64,000 nucleotides of DNA from Virgibacillus sp. LDC-1 (GCF_030137545.1 NZ_JARUVL010000007.1:80377-144376); one strand, 5' to 3'; positions 33,926 to 44,136 are shown, numbered from the stretch's first letter. Notes: generated from the sequence alone by a model not told the origin. Made by a program: numbers and translations.

Positions 33926-33952
33926 TTAGCACTCTGTGATAGAGAGTGCTAA
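33926..33952. promoter_or_regulatory. CIRCE element (HrcA operator)
   Basis: TTAGCACTC-N9-GAGTGCTAA with perfect 9-bp arms. It lies at the predicted start site of htpG, so HrcA should repress this gene. Confidence 0.95.
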
Positions 33953-33991
33953 AATGGAAACGAGCCCTCATTAAAGAAAGGAGATATTACA

Positions 33992-35872
33992 TTGGCTAAA
34001 AAACAATTTAAAGCAGAATCAAAGCGTTTGCTCGAAATGATGATTAATTCGATTTATTCACAGAAGGAAGTGTTCTTAAGAGAACTTATATCGAATGCGA
34101 GCGACGCGATAGATAAAATTTATTATAAGGCTTTGACAGATGATTCATTAAGCTTTAATAAGGATGATTACTATATAAAAATTGTATCGGACAAGGAAAA
34201 CCGAACATTAACAATTAAAGATACAGGTATTGGGATGACAAAGGAAGAGCTAGAAAGCAATCTAGGTGTAATCGCCAAAAGTGGTTCTTTAGCTTTTAAA
34301 AACGAAAATGAAAGCAAAGACGGTCACGATATAATTGGGCAGTTTGGGGTTGGATTTTATGCGGCCTTCATGGTTGCTGATGTTGTAACAGTGTATAGTC
34401 GAGCGCTTGGCAGTGAAGAAGGCTGTAAGTGGGAGTCAAAGGGAGCAGACGGCTATACGATTACTGCCCATGAAAAGCAGGATGTCGGAACAGAAATTAT
34501 TTTAAAAATCATGGAAAACAACGAAGATGAAAATTATGATGATTATTTAGATGAATATCGACTTCAGGAAATCATTAAAAAGTACTCTGATTTCATTCGC
34601 TACCCAATTAAAATGGACGTAACGAAAAGCAAGCCAAAAGAAGAAGGAAGCGAAGACTATGTGGACTTCGTTGAAGAAGAAACGATTAACAGCATGGTGC
34701 CGATTTGGAGAAAGAATAAGGATGAACTGACAGATGCGGATTATGCGCATTTTTACCAGGAAAAGCGCTATGGCTTCGATAAGCCATTAAAGCATATCCA
34801 TATAAAAGTAGACGGAAATATACGCTATAATGCAATCTTGTTTATTCCTGAAAGCACCCCGTACGATTACTATACTGCGGAATATGAAAAAGGTCTGGAG
34901 CTCTACTCCAATGGTGTATTAATCATGGAGAAAAGTCCGGAGCTATTACCGGATTACTTTAGCTTTGTAAAAGGAATGGTAGATTCTGAGGATCTCTCCT
35001 TAAATATCTCGCGTGAAATGCTGCAGCATGACCGTCAGCTAAAGCTAATTGCTAAAAATATAACGAAAAAAATTAAGCAACAGCTACTACAGCTTCTTCG
35101 AGATGAGCGAGAAAGCTATGAAACATTTTATCAATCCTTTGGTCGCCAGCTAAAGTATGGGGTGTATAGTGAGTTTGGTGCGAATAAGGAAACGCTACAG
35201 GATTTGCTGCTTTTCTATTCTTCGACGGAAAAGAAATTAGTTTCCCTCGACGAATATGTTTCTAGAATGCCAGAAGAACAAAAATATATTTATTATGCTG
35301 CCGGTGAATCAAATGACCGTATTGAGAAGCTGCCACAAACAGAGCTTGTTGCGGATAAAGGATACGAGATTTTATACTTTACCGACGAAGTAGATGAGTT
35401 TGCCATTAAAATGCTAATGCAATATAAGGACAAGGAATTCCGTTCCGTATCTAGTGGAGATTTAGGCATTGACATGTCAGAGGAAAATGAAAAAGCAGAA
35501 GCGGAAGCAGATGCACAAAAGGATTTATTTGCCGAAATGAAAAAGCTGCTTGATGGCAAGGTGAAGGAAGTAAAAGTATCCAAACGTCTAAAGTCGCATC
35601 CTGTTTGTCTTTCAACCGATGGAGAAATTTCATTGGAAATGGAGAAAGTACTGAATGCGATGCCAAATAACCAACAGGTTAAAGCGGATAAAGTATTGGA
35701 AATCAATATTGACCATGAGGTATATCAATCATTGAAAACGGCCTTTGAGAAGGATAAAGAAAAATTTGCTTTGTATACTGGTTTGCTTTACAACCAAGCA
35801 TTGCTCATTGAAGGGCTACCAGTAGTTGATCCAGTAGAATTTACAAATGATATTTGTAAAGTAATGGTGTAA
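33992..35872 (+). CDS. htpG: HtpG, Hsp90 chaperone
   Basis: A 626-aa bacterial Hsp90. The GHKL ATPase domain has [25 protein letters not shown], and [16 protein letters not shown]. The middle domain has [10 protein letters not shown], and the C-terminal dimerisation domain ends DICKVMV. It refolds or holds stress-denatured proteins. The start is TTG at 33992, with AAAGGAG upstream. The preceding CIRCE element places it under HrcA. In B. subtilis, as I recall, htpG is not in the HrcA regulon, so regulation differs here. Confidence 0.97.
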   Translation: MAKKQFKAESKRLLEMMINSIYSQKEVFLRELISNASDAIDKIYYKALTDDSLSFNKDDYYIKIVSDKENRTLTIKDTGIGMTKEELESNLGVIAKSGSLAFKNENESKDGHDIIGQFGVGFYAAFMVADVVTVYSRALGSEEGCKWESKGADGYTITAHEKQDVGTEIILKIMENNEDENYDDYLDEYRLQEIIKKYSDFIRYPIKMDVTKSKPKEEGSEDYVDFVEEETINSMVPIWRKNKDELTDADYAHFYQEKRYGFDKPLKHIHIKVDGNIRYNAILFIPESTPYDYYTAEYEKGLELYSNGVLIMEKSPELLPDYFSFVKGMVDSEDLSLNISREMLQHDRQLKLIAKNITKKIKQQLLQLLRDERESYETFYQSFGRQLKYGVYSEFGANKETLQDLLLFYSSTEKKLVSLDEYVSRMPEEQKYIYYAAGESNDRIEKLPQTELVADKGYEILYFTDEVDEFAIKMLMQYKDKEFRSVSSGDLGIDMSEENEKAEAEADAQKDLFAEMKKLLDGKVKEVKVSKRLKSHPVCLSTDGEISLEMEKVLNAMPNNQQVKADKVLEINIDHEVYQSLKTAFEKDKEKFALYTGLLYNQALLIEGLPVVDPVEFTNDICKVMV

Positions 35873-35887
35873 AAGCACTTTCTAAAT

Positions 35888-35942
35888 AAAGCTGCCTATA
35901 AGTCTTCAGTGGACTTAGTGGGTGGCTTTTTTCTTTTAGTGA
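35888..35942 (+). terminator. Terminator after htpG
   Basis: AAAGCTGCC pairs with GGTGGCTTT, with an inner AGTC/GACT stem and a TTTTTTC tail. Confidence 0.75.
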
Positions 35943-35998
35943 GTAAAATGAAACAAAGTACGAGATTCTTTTCGTCTAACTTTAAAGGAGGCATCATC

Positions 35999-36442
35999 AT
36001 GAAACACAATCTTTTTAAATTGTCGTTTTTATTAATTGTTGTGATGTTAATAGCCGTAGGGTGCAAGCTGGAGGGGGAACAAAAGGAACCGCCTCACATG
36101 CAAGTAAAGATTAATGAAATAACAATTGAGGCACAGCGAGGTTCATATAAATGGCAATATGGAAATCAACATGTTGTCGCTGATGCTGCGGCTCCTTTTC
36201 AAATCGCTGCTAACATGGATCCTGTCGTCGTTCCTGCAGGTGAATCTGCCAGCATTCTGTTTACCGATCAATCTGAACCGGAAATAGAAGCCTATCTATG
36301 GGAAGAGACGCGTTCGGGAACGCTTGAGGTGGATCAGAATGAATTAACACTCCCAGTGGAAACGGGTACTCATATTATTGAAGTGTTTGCTACATGGAAA
36401 GCAGGAGAAGCATCCTATACCTTTGTCGTGCTTGTTCAGTAA
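35999..36442 (+). CDS. Lipoprotein of unknown function
   Basis: A 147-aa precursor with an N-terminal basic/hydrophobic signal and lipobox IAVGC (C22). The mature domain is beta rich (HMQVKINEITIEAQRGSYKW, PVVVPAGESASILF, THIIEVFATWKAGEASYTFVV), perhaps an immunoglobulin-like fold. ATG at 35999 is chosen because TAAAGGAGGCATC precedes it; an in-frame ATG at 35909 lies inside the htpG terminator. It is anchored on the outer side of the membrane. No partner gene is evident. Confidence 0.75.
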   Translation: MKHNLFKLSFLLIVVMLIAVGCKLEGEQKEPPHMQVKINEITIEAQRGSYKWQYGNQHVVADAAAPFQIAANMDPVVVPAGESASILFTDQSEPEIEAYLWEETRSGTLEVDQNELTLPVETGTHIIEVFATWKAGEASYTFVVLVQ

Positions 36443-36487
36443 AATAGAAAATCGGTCCCGCTTGAATCTCACCACTGTAAATCAAAC

Positions 36488-36530
36488 TTCACATTGAATT
36501 TACAGAAGCTTCACAGTGGGATGGTACAAT
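36488..36530 (+). promoter_or_regulatory. Pho-box-like repeats and promoter of the chemoreceptor gene
   Basis: TTCACA (36488), TTTACA (36499) and TTCACA (36510) start exactly 11 bp apart, matching the TT(A/C/T)ACA PhoP direct-repeat rule. A -10 TACAAT follows at 36525-36530. The same spacing occurs before pstS. Confidence 0.6.
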
Positions 36531-36567
36531 AAGAATGGGTATATTGTACTATTCGGGAGGGCGGAAG

Positions 36568-38298
36568 GTGACTAAAAAGAATAAAGTACAAGACAAAAAG
36601 AGTAAGGCAATTAAACGTGCTTCGAATTATACGAAAAAGCATCTATCTATACGGATGCGCTTGCTCATTCTTTTTACTTTATCGATTATCTTATCTGTCG
36701 GAATCGTTGGAGCTGTATATTATACTAAAGCAAAAACGCTGACAGTTGAAAAAGTGGAGAATCGATTAGTTCGAGAAGTAGAGTTGATGGGACACATTGC
36801 AGAAAATCTAAAGTTTTTATATGTCAGTGATGAAGCTTATTTTATGCAGGAGCTAGAAAGGAACATTCGCTCCCAACAGGAAAAATTAAAAACAGAAGGG
36901 ATGACCTCTTCTTATTATTCGATCTCCAATAAAAAGGCGACCCCATTTTTGGTAAATAATCCAGAAGCACCAAAACTTCCTAATTCGATTATAAATAAAA
37001 TAACAGAGGCTGGAGCTGGTATTCTACATGCCCAAATAGGTGAGAAGGATTATACGTTTGCATTTCGGAAAATGGCAGATGTTAATGGGATATACGTGCT
37101 TGCCGTTCCCACTCATACATATATGCAAGCGATAAATGATATGGCCCGCTTTACATTTTTCATCGCCACAGGATTAATCGTTTTGGCAACGGTAGTTGTT
37201 GTGTTTTTTGTTCGAAGTATGACAACGCCTTTAGCACAGCTTCAAAAGACGATGCGAGGAGTTCTTGAGGGAAAATGGACGCTACCTGAAAAGGTTGATA
37301 CGACAATCCCAGAAATTACGTCATTGTACACAAGCTATACAGCCATGGTGCATAGTATTCGAGAGATGCTAACCGAATTAAAGGATACGACGATACAGCT
37401 GGAGAACAAGGGAAGTGCATTACAACAATCATCAACAACTACCCTAGCTTCAAGTAATGATTTAGTGGAAGCAGTTAAGGCGGTAAAAGAAGGAGCAGAG
37501 CAAACTGCAAGCAGCTCTGAATCATCCATCACATCCTTTCACTCTATGCATAGAAAGCTGTTAGAAATGACGGCAAATATGGAGGAAGTTTCACAGAGCC
37601 AGGAAATAATGGCACAGACTGCAGCTGCTGGAGAAAGAAAAACAACTGATTTAATTCGAACGGTTGAAACATATGAGTACGATTTTGGTCAATTAAAAGC
37701 TGTTATACAGCAAGTTAGTGCGGATGCAGCAGCGATTAAGAAATTCGTTGTCGTTATTCATAAAATGGCGGAACAAACGGACTTATTAGCCCTGAACGCA
37801 TCAATTGAAGCGGCTAGAGCAGGGGAAGCAGGAAAAGGGTTTGCGGTAGTAGCAAATGAGGTGAGAAAGCTTGCAGAGCATTCGAGACATGCAGCCAATA
37901 ATATTACCAATTCGATTGCATCAATGGGGGAAATTACTAGTAAGGCGACAAGTGAGTTCACGCTAATGCATACTAAAACAATGGGGACGCTTCAGTTGTC
38001 AAGGGAAACAAAAATTTCTATCGAAAACATGATGGAAGATGTTTCGGCTGTGAGCACTCGGATGAGTGGGATGCGTGAAGAGCTCCAACAGATACATCAA
38101 CAGCTTCCAGAGCTAGAATTGGCAACAGATCGTGTATCAGCTATTTCTCAAGAGACCTTAGCAAGTGTGGAAGAAATGCTGATAATCAGTGATACGCAAA
38201 TAAAGCAAATGAGTGAAACACATCATATTGGAATAGAGCTTCGAGATCTATCAGAGGCATTGCATCATCATTCGCAGCGATTTGTATTAGAAGAATAA
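36568..38298 (+). CDS. Methyl-accepting chemotaxis protein
   Basis: A 576-aa transmembrane chemoreceptor. Helix 1 (residues about 32-54) is followed by an exterior sensory domain of about 135 residues, then helix 2 (about 190-212), a HAMP segment and the cytoplasmic signalling rod. The rod hairpin tip is recognisable ([20 protein letters not shown] and [12 protein letters not shown]). GTG at 36568 is chosen because GGGAGGG is 6-9 bp upstream; ATG at 36535 has none. Three 11-bp-phased Pho-box-like repeats precede it, suggesting induction by phosphate starvation. The ligand is unknown. Confidence 0.88.
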   Translation: MTKKNKVQDKKSKAIKRASNYTKKHLSIRMRLLILFTLSIILSVGIVGAVYYTKAKTLTVEKVENRLVREVELMGHIAENLKFLYVSDEAYFMQELERNIRSQQEKLKTEGMTSSYYSISNKKATPFLVNNPEAPKLPNSIINKITEAGAGILHAQIGEKDYTFAFRKMADVNGIYVLAVPTHTYMQAINDMARFTFFIATGLIVLATVVVVFFVRSMTTPLAQLQKTMRGVLEGKWTLPEKVDTTIPEITSLYTSYTAMVHSIREMLTELKDTTIQLENKGSALQQSSTTTLASSNDLVEAVKAVKEGAEQTASSSESSITSFHSMHRKLLEMTANMEEVSQSQEIMAQTAAAGERKTTDLIRTVETYEYDFGQLKAVIQQVSADAAAIKKFVVVIHKMAEQTDLLALNASIEAARAGEAGKGFAVVANEVRKLAEHSRHAANNITNSIASMGEITSKATSEFTLMHTKTMGTLQLSRETKISIENMMEDVSAVSTRMSGMREELQQIHQQLPELELATDRVSAISQETLASVEEMLIISDTQIKQMSETHHIGIELRDLSEALHHHSQRFVLEE

Positions 38299-38337
38299 AA
38301 ACGATCCAGTAAAGTGAAATACAGGCATGCGAATACT

Positions 38338-38379
38338 TAAAAAAGGCTCGATTATCAAAAACGATAATCTGCCTTTTTT
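38338..38379 (+). terminator. Terminator after the chemoreceptor gene
   Basis: AAAAAGGC...GATTATC and GATAATC...GCCTTTTTT arms. Confidence 0.85.
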
Positions 38380-38434
38380 GTTATTTTTATCTTGTAAAAA
38401 GTTAGATATTGATTCATTCTATCGGCTCTAAGGT

Positions 38435-38465
38435 AAACGCTCAGAATATAGTATCTGAGCGTTTT
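38435..38465 (-). terminator. Terminator of the anti-sigma gene
   Basis: AAACGCTCAGA pairs with TCTGAGCGTTT; the U-tract on minus is short. Confidence 0.6.
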
Positions 38466-38486
38466 GTAATGGTATTGCTGTGGATT

Positions 38487-39434
38487 TTATTCAAGGTTAC
38501 TCCATAATTTTGAAAATACATTTTTATTTATTTCAAAGTATGCACCCATGAATCCATAATAGATATACCCCTCTTTTAATAGAGTAAGTCTAACCGTAGT
38601 ACCGTCTTCTAAATGAATACTTAATTCTCTATACTGTTCGTCGGTCCGTGAATTACTTATTGGGTCTGAGTTTTGAGTGCGCGGGAAAGGTTTCGCCTTG
38701 TTTAGTTCTGTAACAAAGGTATTTATTGTTTCCATATCTGTAATAGATTGATAATTATCAATACTGTTATCCCAATCACTAAATGTTCTATATTGTGCAG
38801 AAGATATATTTCCAACCATATTTAATTTACCGAAAATATCTTGGCCACTATTTATTTTAATTCCATTGAGATTCTCAAAAAACTCGGCATAAATCTTCCC
38901 GTTTTGCTCTTGATATGTCATTATTCTAAAGTTTTTATCGTACCCCTTAACAGCGTATACATCTGTCTTTCCCACTGTCGATGCAAACTCTTCATCATAG
39001 GCTTCTTTTTTGCTCCATTCATCTATTGTTCCTTTTGTAGTTCCGAGCTTTTCACCTAAAATATCCTTTGCAGCTTTGGCGTCTATCTCTGACCTTGTTT
39101 GTGTATAAATTTTACCGTTATATACAATTAAGCCAATCATGTCAGCATTCATATTTCCCTCTGATAATTGAATCTCCGGGATGTTCACTCCACCATCATC
39201 GGTAATAAATGGTGTAGCTGGATGATTTGCTGTATCATTTAATCCGTTATTAAACAAAGCGAAGGCTCCGATAGATATTAGTAAAGCGGCAGCAATACCA
39301 ATTACTTTTACATTATATTTTTTCTTAGTATTTTTCATTTCTTGTTTTGCTTGAGAAACGCCCAGTTTAGTCTTTTCATGCAGTTCTTTTGGGATTTCAA
39401 TTTTATTCATTTCTTGTTTAATATTATTACTCAT
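38487..39434 (-). CDS. Membrane anti-sigma factor
   Basis: A 315-aa single-pass protein. Residues 1-40 are polar and cytoplasmic (KQEMNKIEIPKELHEKTKLG), residues about 43-62 form the membrane helix, and the rest is exterior. It overlaps the sigma gene upstream by 8 bp. ATG at 39434 is chosen because GAAAGGAG is 8 bp away; an ATG at 39443 touches the ribosome binding site. The N-terminal KIPIPKELHEK-type helix is typical of RsiV/RsiX/YlaD-style and DUF4179 anti-sigma factors. The protein should hold the sigma factor at the membrane until an exterior signal arrives. Confidence 0.75.
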   Translation of the reverse strand: MSNNIKQEMNKIEIPKELHEKTKLGVSQAKQEMKNTKKKYNVKVIGIAAALLISIGAFALFNNGLNDTANHPATPFITDDGGVNIPEIQLSEGNMNADMIGLIVYNGKIYTQTRSEIDAKAAKDILGEKLGTTKGTIDEWSKKEAYDEEFASTVGKTDVYAVKGYDKNFRIMTYQEQNGKIYAEFFENLNGIKINSGQDIFGKLNMVGNISSAQYRTFSDWDNSIDNYQSITDMETINTFVTELNKAKPFPRTQNSDPISNSRTDEQYRELSIHLEDGTTVRLTLLKEGYIYYGFMGAYFEINKNVFSKLWSNLE

Positions 39435-39948
39435 AGAAACCATCTCCTTTCAATTTAGTACGGAGCTTGTCTAAAGCTCGATATAAAATTGTTTTTGCCG
39501 TACCTAAAGGAATAGTAAGTGTTTCTGAAATCTCTTTGAAAGTTAAACCTTCGTAAAATCTTAATATAACAACACTTTTTTCTTCTTCATTTAATCCTTC
39601 AATTAAGTCTTGGACTGTCACTTTTAAATCAGTATTTTCATTGATATCTCCTGATACATTTTCCTCGTATTCTGGCTTTAATTGAACTACTTTCTTCTGC
39701 TTTCGAAGTAAATCGAATGAGCAGTTTATTGCTATTCTTAGTAACCACGTTTTAAAGTATTTTGGCTCTTTTAGATATTTGATGGTTTTAAATGAACGAT
39801 ATGCTGTTTCTTGAACCACATCGAGTGCATCACTTTGATTTTTCACATATACAAAAGCTATTCGATATATATCTTGTTCATATTCCTGAAATAAAGACAA
39901 AAACGCCTTATCATTCCCTTTTTGTGCCTTCCTTACTAAATTTAACAA
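39427..39948 (-). CDS. ECF sigma factor (SigV/SigX-like)
   Basis: A 173-aa sigma-70 family protein with region 2 (DIYRIAFVYVKNQSDALDVVQETAYRSFKTI, FKTWLLRIAINCSFDLLRK) and region 4 (LNEEEKSVVILRFYEGLTFKEISETLTIPLGTAKTILYRALDKL). The start is TTG at 39948 with GGAGG upstream. It directs RNA polymerase to a stress regulon, probably of the cell envelope. It is cotranscribed with its membrane anti-sigma partner. Confidence 0.9.
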   Translation of the reverse strand: MLNLVRKAQKGNDKAFLSLFQEYEQDIYRIAFVYVKNQSDALDVVQETAYRSFKTIKYLKEPKYFKTWLLRIAINCSFDLLRKQKKVVQLKPEYEENVSGDINENTDLKVTVQDLIEGLNEEEKSVVILRFYEGLTFKEISETLTIPLGTAKTILYRALDKLRTKLKGDGFYE

Positions 39949-40175
39949 ACAGTAGCCACCTCCTTAATTACTTTCATTTATTAGACGAACAATGTATTGA
40001 TTTGGCTTTAAATTTTTAAAAATAAGTTCACTATTAACTATCTTAGATAGATTATATCAATCAAACACGTTGTCAATAATTCAAAAGTGTAGTGCTGGTG
40101 TTTTTACCATTTTTCTTTTTTAGTTATAAAAGTCATATAGAAGTTATAATGGGGTCGAAGTATCGTTAGAGCCAA
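39949..40175. promoter_or_regulatory. Sigma-operon promoter region with palindrome
   Basis: On minus, a -10 TATAAT (40056-40051) is followed at once by the palindrome CTATCT-T-AGATAG (40038-40050 on plus). TTGACA lies at 40076-40071, but 14 bp is too short a spacer, so the -35 is uncertain. The rest of the gap shows nothing recognised. Confidence 0.45.
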
Positions 40176-40236
40176 AATAAAAAAGACTGGTTATGTTCAT
40201 TGGAAAGGTTTTAACCTCCAAACAAACCAGTCTTTA
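40176..40236 (-). terminator. Terminator of the pst operon
   Basis: AAAGACTGGTT pairs with AACCAGTCTTT, with an inner GGAGG/CCTTT stem. It is followed on minus by TTTTTTATTTT. Confidence 0.85.
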
Positions 40237-40257
40237 CGCATATTGAGACGCTGAATA

Positions 40258-41097
40258 TTAGCCGAAGCGTCCATTAATATAGTCCTCTGTTCTGCGGTCA
40301 GAAGGATCATTAAAGATAACATTCGTCTTATCAAATTCTACGACTTCACCATCAAGAAAAAATGCAGTTTGATCTGAAATTCGCGCTGCCTGCTGCATAT
40401 TGTGCGTTACGATAACAATTGCATAATCACCCTTTAGCTCGCGAATTAATTCTTCTACCTTTAATGTCGATTTAGGATCAAGAGCTGATGTCGGCTCATC
40501 CATCAAAATAACATCTGGCTCTATCGCTAGACAACGTGCAATACAGAGGCGTTGCTGCTGACCACCTGAAAGGCTATAAGCATTTTCGTGTAATCGATCC
40601 TTTACTTCATCCCATATATAAGCTCCACGTAAGCTTTTCTCTACAATTTCGTCAAGCACCAATTTATTTCGAATACCATGGATTTTAGGACCATATGCAA
40701 CATTTTCATAAATTGATTTTGGGAATGGATTTGGTTTTTGAAACACCATACCAACTCGTGTCCGTAACTCTTCCACCTGCATGGATTTATCCAAAATACT
40801 TTTACCATTATAATTAATCGTTCCACTCGTACGAACTCCTGGTACAAGCTCAACCATTCGGTTTAATGTTTTAAGATAGGTTGATTTTCCGCATCCAGAT
40901 GGACCGATGATTGCAGTTACTTCCTTTTCATGAATCGTTAAATTGATATTTTTTAATGCGTGAACCTCACCATACCAAAGGTTTAAATCTTTTGTTTCAA
41001 ATACAACTTCTTTTTCTACTACTGAATCTGTTAAAATACTTGTTTTATTTTGCATCGGTTTGACCTTTTCGTTATTCACAATGGTTAAAGCACTCAT
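40258..41097 (-). CDS. pstB: PstB, phosphate ABC transporter ATPase
   Basis: A 279-aa ABC ATPase with Walker [26 protein letters not shown] signature, Walker [14 protein letters not shown] and the terminal H-loop [14 protein letters not shown]. The N-terminal 30 residues are extra relative to the core. It energises high-affinity phosphate uptake with PstC and PstA. AGGAGTGTGAAATA precedes the ATG. It is the last gene of the pstSCAB operon; no phoU follows within the window. Confidence 0.96.
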   Translation of the reverse strand: MSALTIVNNEKVKPMQNKTSILTDSVVEKEVVFETKDLNLWYGEVHALKNINLTIHEKEVTAIIGPSGCGKSTYLKTLNRMVELVPGVRTSGTINYNGKSILDKSMQVEELRTRVGMVFQKPNPFPKSIYENVAYGPKIHGIRNKLVLDEIVEKSLRGAYIWDEVKDRLHENAYSLSGGQQQRLCIARCLAIEPDVILMDEPTSALDPKSTLKVEELIRELKGDYAIVIVTHNMQQAARISDQTAFFLDGEVVEFDKTNVIFNDPSDRRTEDYINGRFG

Positions 41098-41155
41098 TTA
41101 TTTCACACTCCTTTAAGAATTTAAGAACAAGCGGTGCACATCGCTTGCAAAGCTA

Positions 41156-42040
41156 TTAATAACGTCTTTGGAATTTGTTGCGAATTACAATTGCTGTTGC
41201 ATTTAATAGGAGTAGCACCATAAGTAACACGACAATCGTTGCAGCAGCTAAATAAGCATATTCGGTAACGAGTGATGAATCTAATGTCCAGTAATAAATT
41301 TGCATCGGTAGTACCGTAAATTTATCGAAAATACTGCCCGGAAAAGGGATTAGTAAAGCAGGAATACCGATAACTACTAATGGCGCTGTTTCACCAATTG
41401 CTCTTGAAAGTGAGAGAATCGCTCCGGTTAAAATGCCTGGTAATGAGGCAGGCAGGATGATGTTTTTAATTGTTTGCCACTTCGTTGCTCCCATTCCAAG
41501 GGATGCCTCACTCAAATAGCCTGGAACAGCCCGAATAGCTTCTTGACTGGCTACAATTACGATTGGAAGAATAAGCAGGGACATCGTTAATCCGCCAGCA
41601 AGCACGATATTGCTAAAATCAAGTGCACGAACAAACACGGTCATACCTAGAATTCCATACACAATGGACGGAACCCCAGCTAAATTCGCAATATTAGTTT
41701 GAATAAAGGATTGCAGCTTCCCTTTTTTTGCATAAAGCTCCAAGTAAATGGCAGTTCCCACTCCTAAGAACATTGTTACAGGGGCAACGACGACCATGAG
41801 CCATAAGGTACCAAGGATGGCACCCATAATTCCTGCTCGTTCTGGCTGTGTTGATAGTTTCCCAGACAGAAAATCAAGATTAATCCAGCTAATTCCCTCT
41901 GAGAAAACGCGAATAATTAAAATGCTAAGCACGATAATACCGAATAGGCTAGAGAGAAAAAAGAGTCCTTTGGCGACCGTATTCATGGTGACACGTAATT
42001 GCATTCTTTTTTGAACAGTTGCACTATCCATATGCTTCAT
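41156..42040 (-). CDS. pstA: PstA, phosphate ABC transporter permease
   Basis: A 294-aa permease with about six helices and the EAA-type loop EASLGMGATKWQTIKNIILPASLPGI. ATG at 42040 is chosen: it follows the stop of pstC by one base, and GGAGGAATATTGAT (inside the end of pstC) is its ribosome binding site. A more distal in-frame start at 42082 would overlap pstC. Works with PstC as the membrane channel for phosphate. Confidence 0.95.
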   Translation of the reverse strand: MKHMDSATVQKRMQLRVTMNTVAKGLFFLSSLFGIIVLSILIIRVFSEGISWINLDFLSGKLSTQPERAGIMGAILGTLWLMVVVAPVTMFLGVGTAIYLELYAKKGKLQSFIQTNIANLAGVPSIVYGILGMTVFVRALDFSNIVLAGGLTMSLLILPIVIVASQEAIRAVPGYLSEASLGMGATKWQTIKNIILPASLPGILTGAILSLSRAIGETAPLVVIGIPALLIPFPGSIFDKFTVLPMQIYYWTLDSSLVTEYAYLAAATIVVLLMVLLLLNATAIVIRNKFQRRY

Positions 42041-42041
42041 A

Positions 42042-42998
42042 TCAATATTCCTCCCTAAACTTCCGTGAGACATAGCGAGCAAATAAGTTCATCCCAAGGG
42101 TGAAAACAAATAGCGTCATCGCAACAGCATACAAGCTGTAATAAATAGTCGATCCTGCCGGTGCATCTCCGCCAGTAACCTCGACAATATATGCAGTCAT
42201 TGTTTGCATTGATTGTGTAATGTCAAATGTGAAGTTTTTTGAGCTTCCACTAGCGATCGTAACAATCATCGTTTCACCGATTGCTCTCGATATACCAAGC
42301 ACGAAAGAGGCGACTATTCCTGAAAAAGCAGCAGGAACAACTACTTTTAAGGCAACCTCCAGCTTAGTTGATCCTAAAGCAAGTGCACCTTCACGCATGG
42401 CGTTAGGAACAGCATTCATTGCATCCTCTGATAGCGAAGCAATCATTGGGATAATCATAATTCCCATTACAATACCTGGACTAAGGATGTTCGTTGCTTC
42501 TAAGCCAGGAATCATTTGTCGCAATAGAGGGGTGACAAATGTAAAGGCAAAAAAACCATATACAATTGTTGGAATGCCCGCTAACACCTCTAGCATTGGC
42601 TTTAGTACTTTGCGAACTTTTTCTGATGCAAATTCACTTAAATAGATTGCAGACATTAACCCAATTGGGGCAGCGACAAGCATTGCAATCAAAGATGATA
42701 TGACTGTACCTGTAATAAGAGGTAATACACCGAATTCAGGGTTTTGACTTAACGGTTTTAAAACGGTTCCAGTAAAAAATTCTATCATCGATACATCTTT
42801 AAAAAAGGAAAGGCTTTGTGTTAATAGGATATAGATAATGCCAATTGTAGTCAGGATGGAAATGCCTGCTACGAGAAATAATATAACTGGAATTGCTTTT
42901 TCAAAAGATTGCTTTGTTTTTTTGGTATGCTTATTTTCTTCGATCATTTCTCTGACATTGATAGGATGCTTTGATGGAAGCCCACTTTTTAGAAACAT
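42042..42998 (-). CDS. pstC: PstC, phosphate ABC transporter permease
   Basis: A 318-aa permease with about six helices. It has a longer polar N terminus (residues 1-33), GVLPLITGTVISSLIAMLVAAPIGL, and the EGALALGSTKLEVALKVVVP EAA loop. AAAGGAATTAAAATCTG precedes the ATG. It is 160 bp from pstS, with a hairpin between, so PstS may be made in excess over the permeases. Confidence 0.95.
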   Translation of the reverse strand: MFLKSGLPSKHPINVREMIEENKHTKKTKQSFEKAIPVILFLVAGISILTTIGIIYILLTQSLSFFKDVSMIEFFTGTVLKPLSQNPEFGVLPLITGTVISSLIAMLVAAPIGLMSAIYLSEFASEKVRKVLKPMLEVLAGIPTIVYGFFAFTFVTPLLRQMIPGLEATNILSPGIVMGIMIIPMIASLSEDAMNAVPNAMREGALALGSTKLEVALKVVVPAAFSGIVASFVLGISRAIGETMIVTIASGSSKNFTFDITQSMQTMTAYIVEVTGGDAPAGSTIYYSLYAVAMTLFVFTLGMNLFARYVSRKFREEY

Positions 42999-43102
42999 CA
43001 GATTTTAATTCCTTTCTTTGTCAAATTCAATCATCATGCAGTTGTTCTCTATTTAAATGGGAGTTAAACCGATTCTTAAATCGCGCATTATAAAGGCGCA
43101 AG

Positions 43103-43130
43103 AAGATGAGAACTATGAAGTCCTCATCTT
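43103..43130 (-). promoter_or_regulatory. Hairpin between pstS and pstC
   Basis: AAGATGAG (43103-43110) and CTCATCTT (43123-43130) form perfect 8-bp arms with no clear U-tract. Such a structure may protect the pstS mRNA 3' end or attenuate downstream transcription. Confidence 0.5.
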
Positions 43131-43161
43131 ATAAATGCATTTGATTGTCAGGCTGCTCGTT

Positions 43162-44136
43162 TTATAGTCCTTTCAGAAAATCAATGTTTTCCTGTACCTC
43201 TGTTTCCGGAATTGGTGCAAAGCCAGTTTCCCCTGCGAACTTGTTAATGTTGTTCATTACAAACAGGGCGTAATCCTTTACCTGCGCTTTTTCTTTTGCT
43301 TGATTTACGTTCAAGTAAGTGAAGACAGGTCGTGTAAAATCTGCATATGCTCCATCCTCAGCAATGGTATCTAACGATGGCTCCACCGCGCCGTTTCCGA
43401 AGTCCACATGCACAGCTTGCAAATTGTCTTGGTTGTTTACGTAGTAACCAAACCCGAAAAATGCAATGCCGTTTTTATCTTCCGAAACAAGCTTTACAAG
43501 TGTAGAATACTCTTGCTGTAAATTCACATCACTTACAAGATCCTTTTCTTCTAAAATATTTTCATAGAAGAATTCATATGTTCCATGGTTTTCGTTTGGA
43601 CCATACGTATTTATTTTTTCAGCTGGCCATTCGGGATTAATATCAGACCATTTTGTCACATTACCATCTGCTAAGAAGATTTTTTTTACATCTTCTGCTT
43701 TCAATTCTTTTGCCCAATCATTGTCTTTATTAATAACAAATGTAAGTCCGTCTAACGCAACCTTCAGCTCTTTCACATCGATGCCAAGTTCTTTTGCTTT
43801 TGCTGCTTCTTCCTCTTTTATTTGGCGAGAAGCATCGTTAAAGTCTGTGCCGTCTTCTACTAGGAATTTTTTGAATCCTGCACTTGTACCAGCACGGCTT
43901 ACTTCAACAGAAACGTTTTCTTGCTCTGTTGTCATATATTCTTCAGCTATACGAGCCATTAAAGGATAAACTGTCCCCGAACCGTCGATTACGACACTTC
44001 CTTCTAGCTCTGCTGTTCCTTCTGTATTTCCTTTATCTTCTTTTGCTTCTTTCTCTGCGTCTGTCTCCTGGCAAGCTACTAATGTAACCGCAAAAATAGC
44101 AATAACAAGAAACATGAAATATTTTTTTAACTGCAT
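43162..44136 (-). CDS. pstS: PstS, phosphate-binding lipoprotein
   Basis: A 324-aa exterior solute-binding protein with lipobox VACQ (signal residues 1-20). The phosphate-binding PBP fold shows GSVVIDGSGTVYPLMARIAEEY, VSRAGTSAGFKKF, DFNDASRQIK and an extended C-terminal domain. AGGGAGGACAATTCG precedes the ATG. It captures phosphate for PstCAB. The promoter contains PhoP-type repeats (44224-44251). Confidence 0.95.
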   Translation of the reverse strand: MQLKKYFMFLVIAIFAVTLVACQETDAEKEAKEDKGNTEGTAELEGSVVIDGSGTVYPLMARIAEEYMTTEQENVSVEVSRAGTSAGFKKFLVEDGTDFNDASRQIKEEEAAKAKELGIDVKELKVALDGLTFVINKDNDWAKELKAEDVKKIFLADGNVTKWSDINPEWPAEKINTYGPNENHGTYEFFYENILEEKDLVSDVNLQQEYSTLVKLVSEDKNGIAFFGFGYYVNNQDNLQAVHVDFGNGAVEPSLDTIAEDGAYADFTRPVFTYLNVNQAKEKAQVKDYALFVMNNINKFAGETGFAPIPETEVQENIDFLKGL

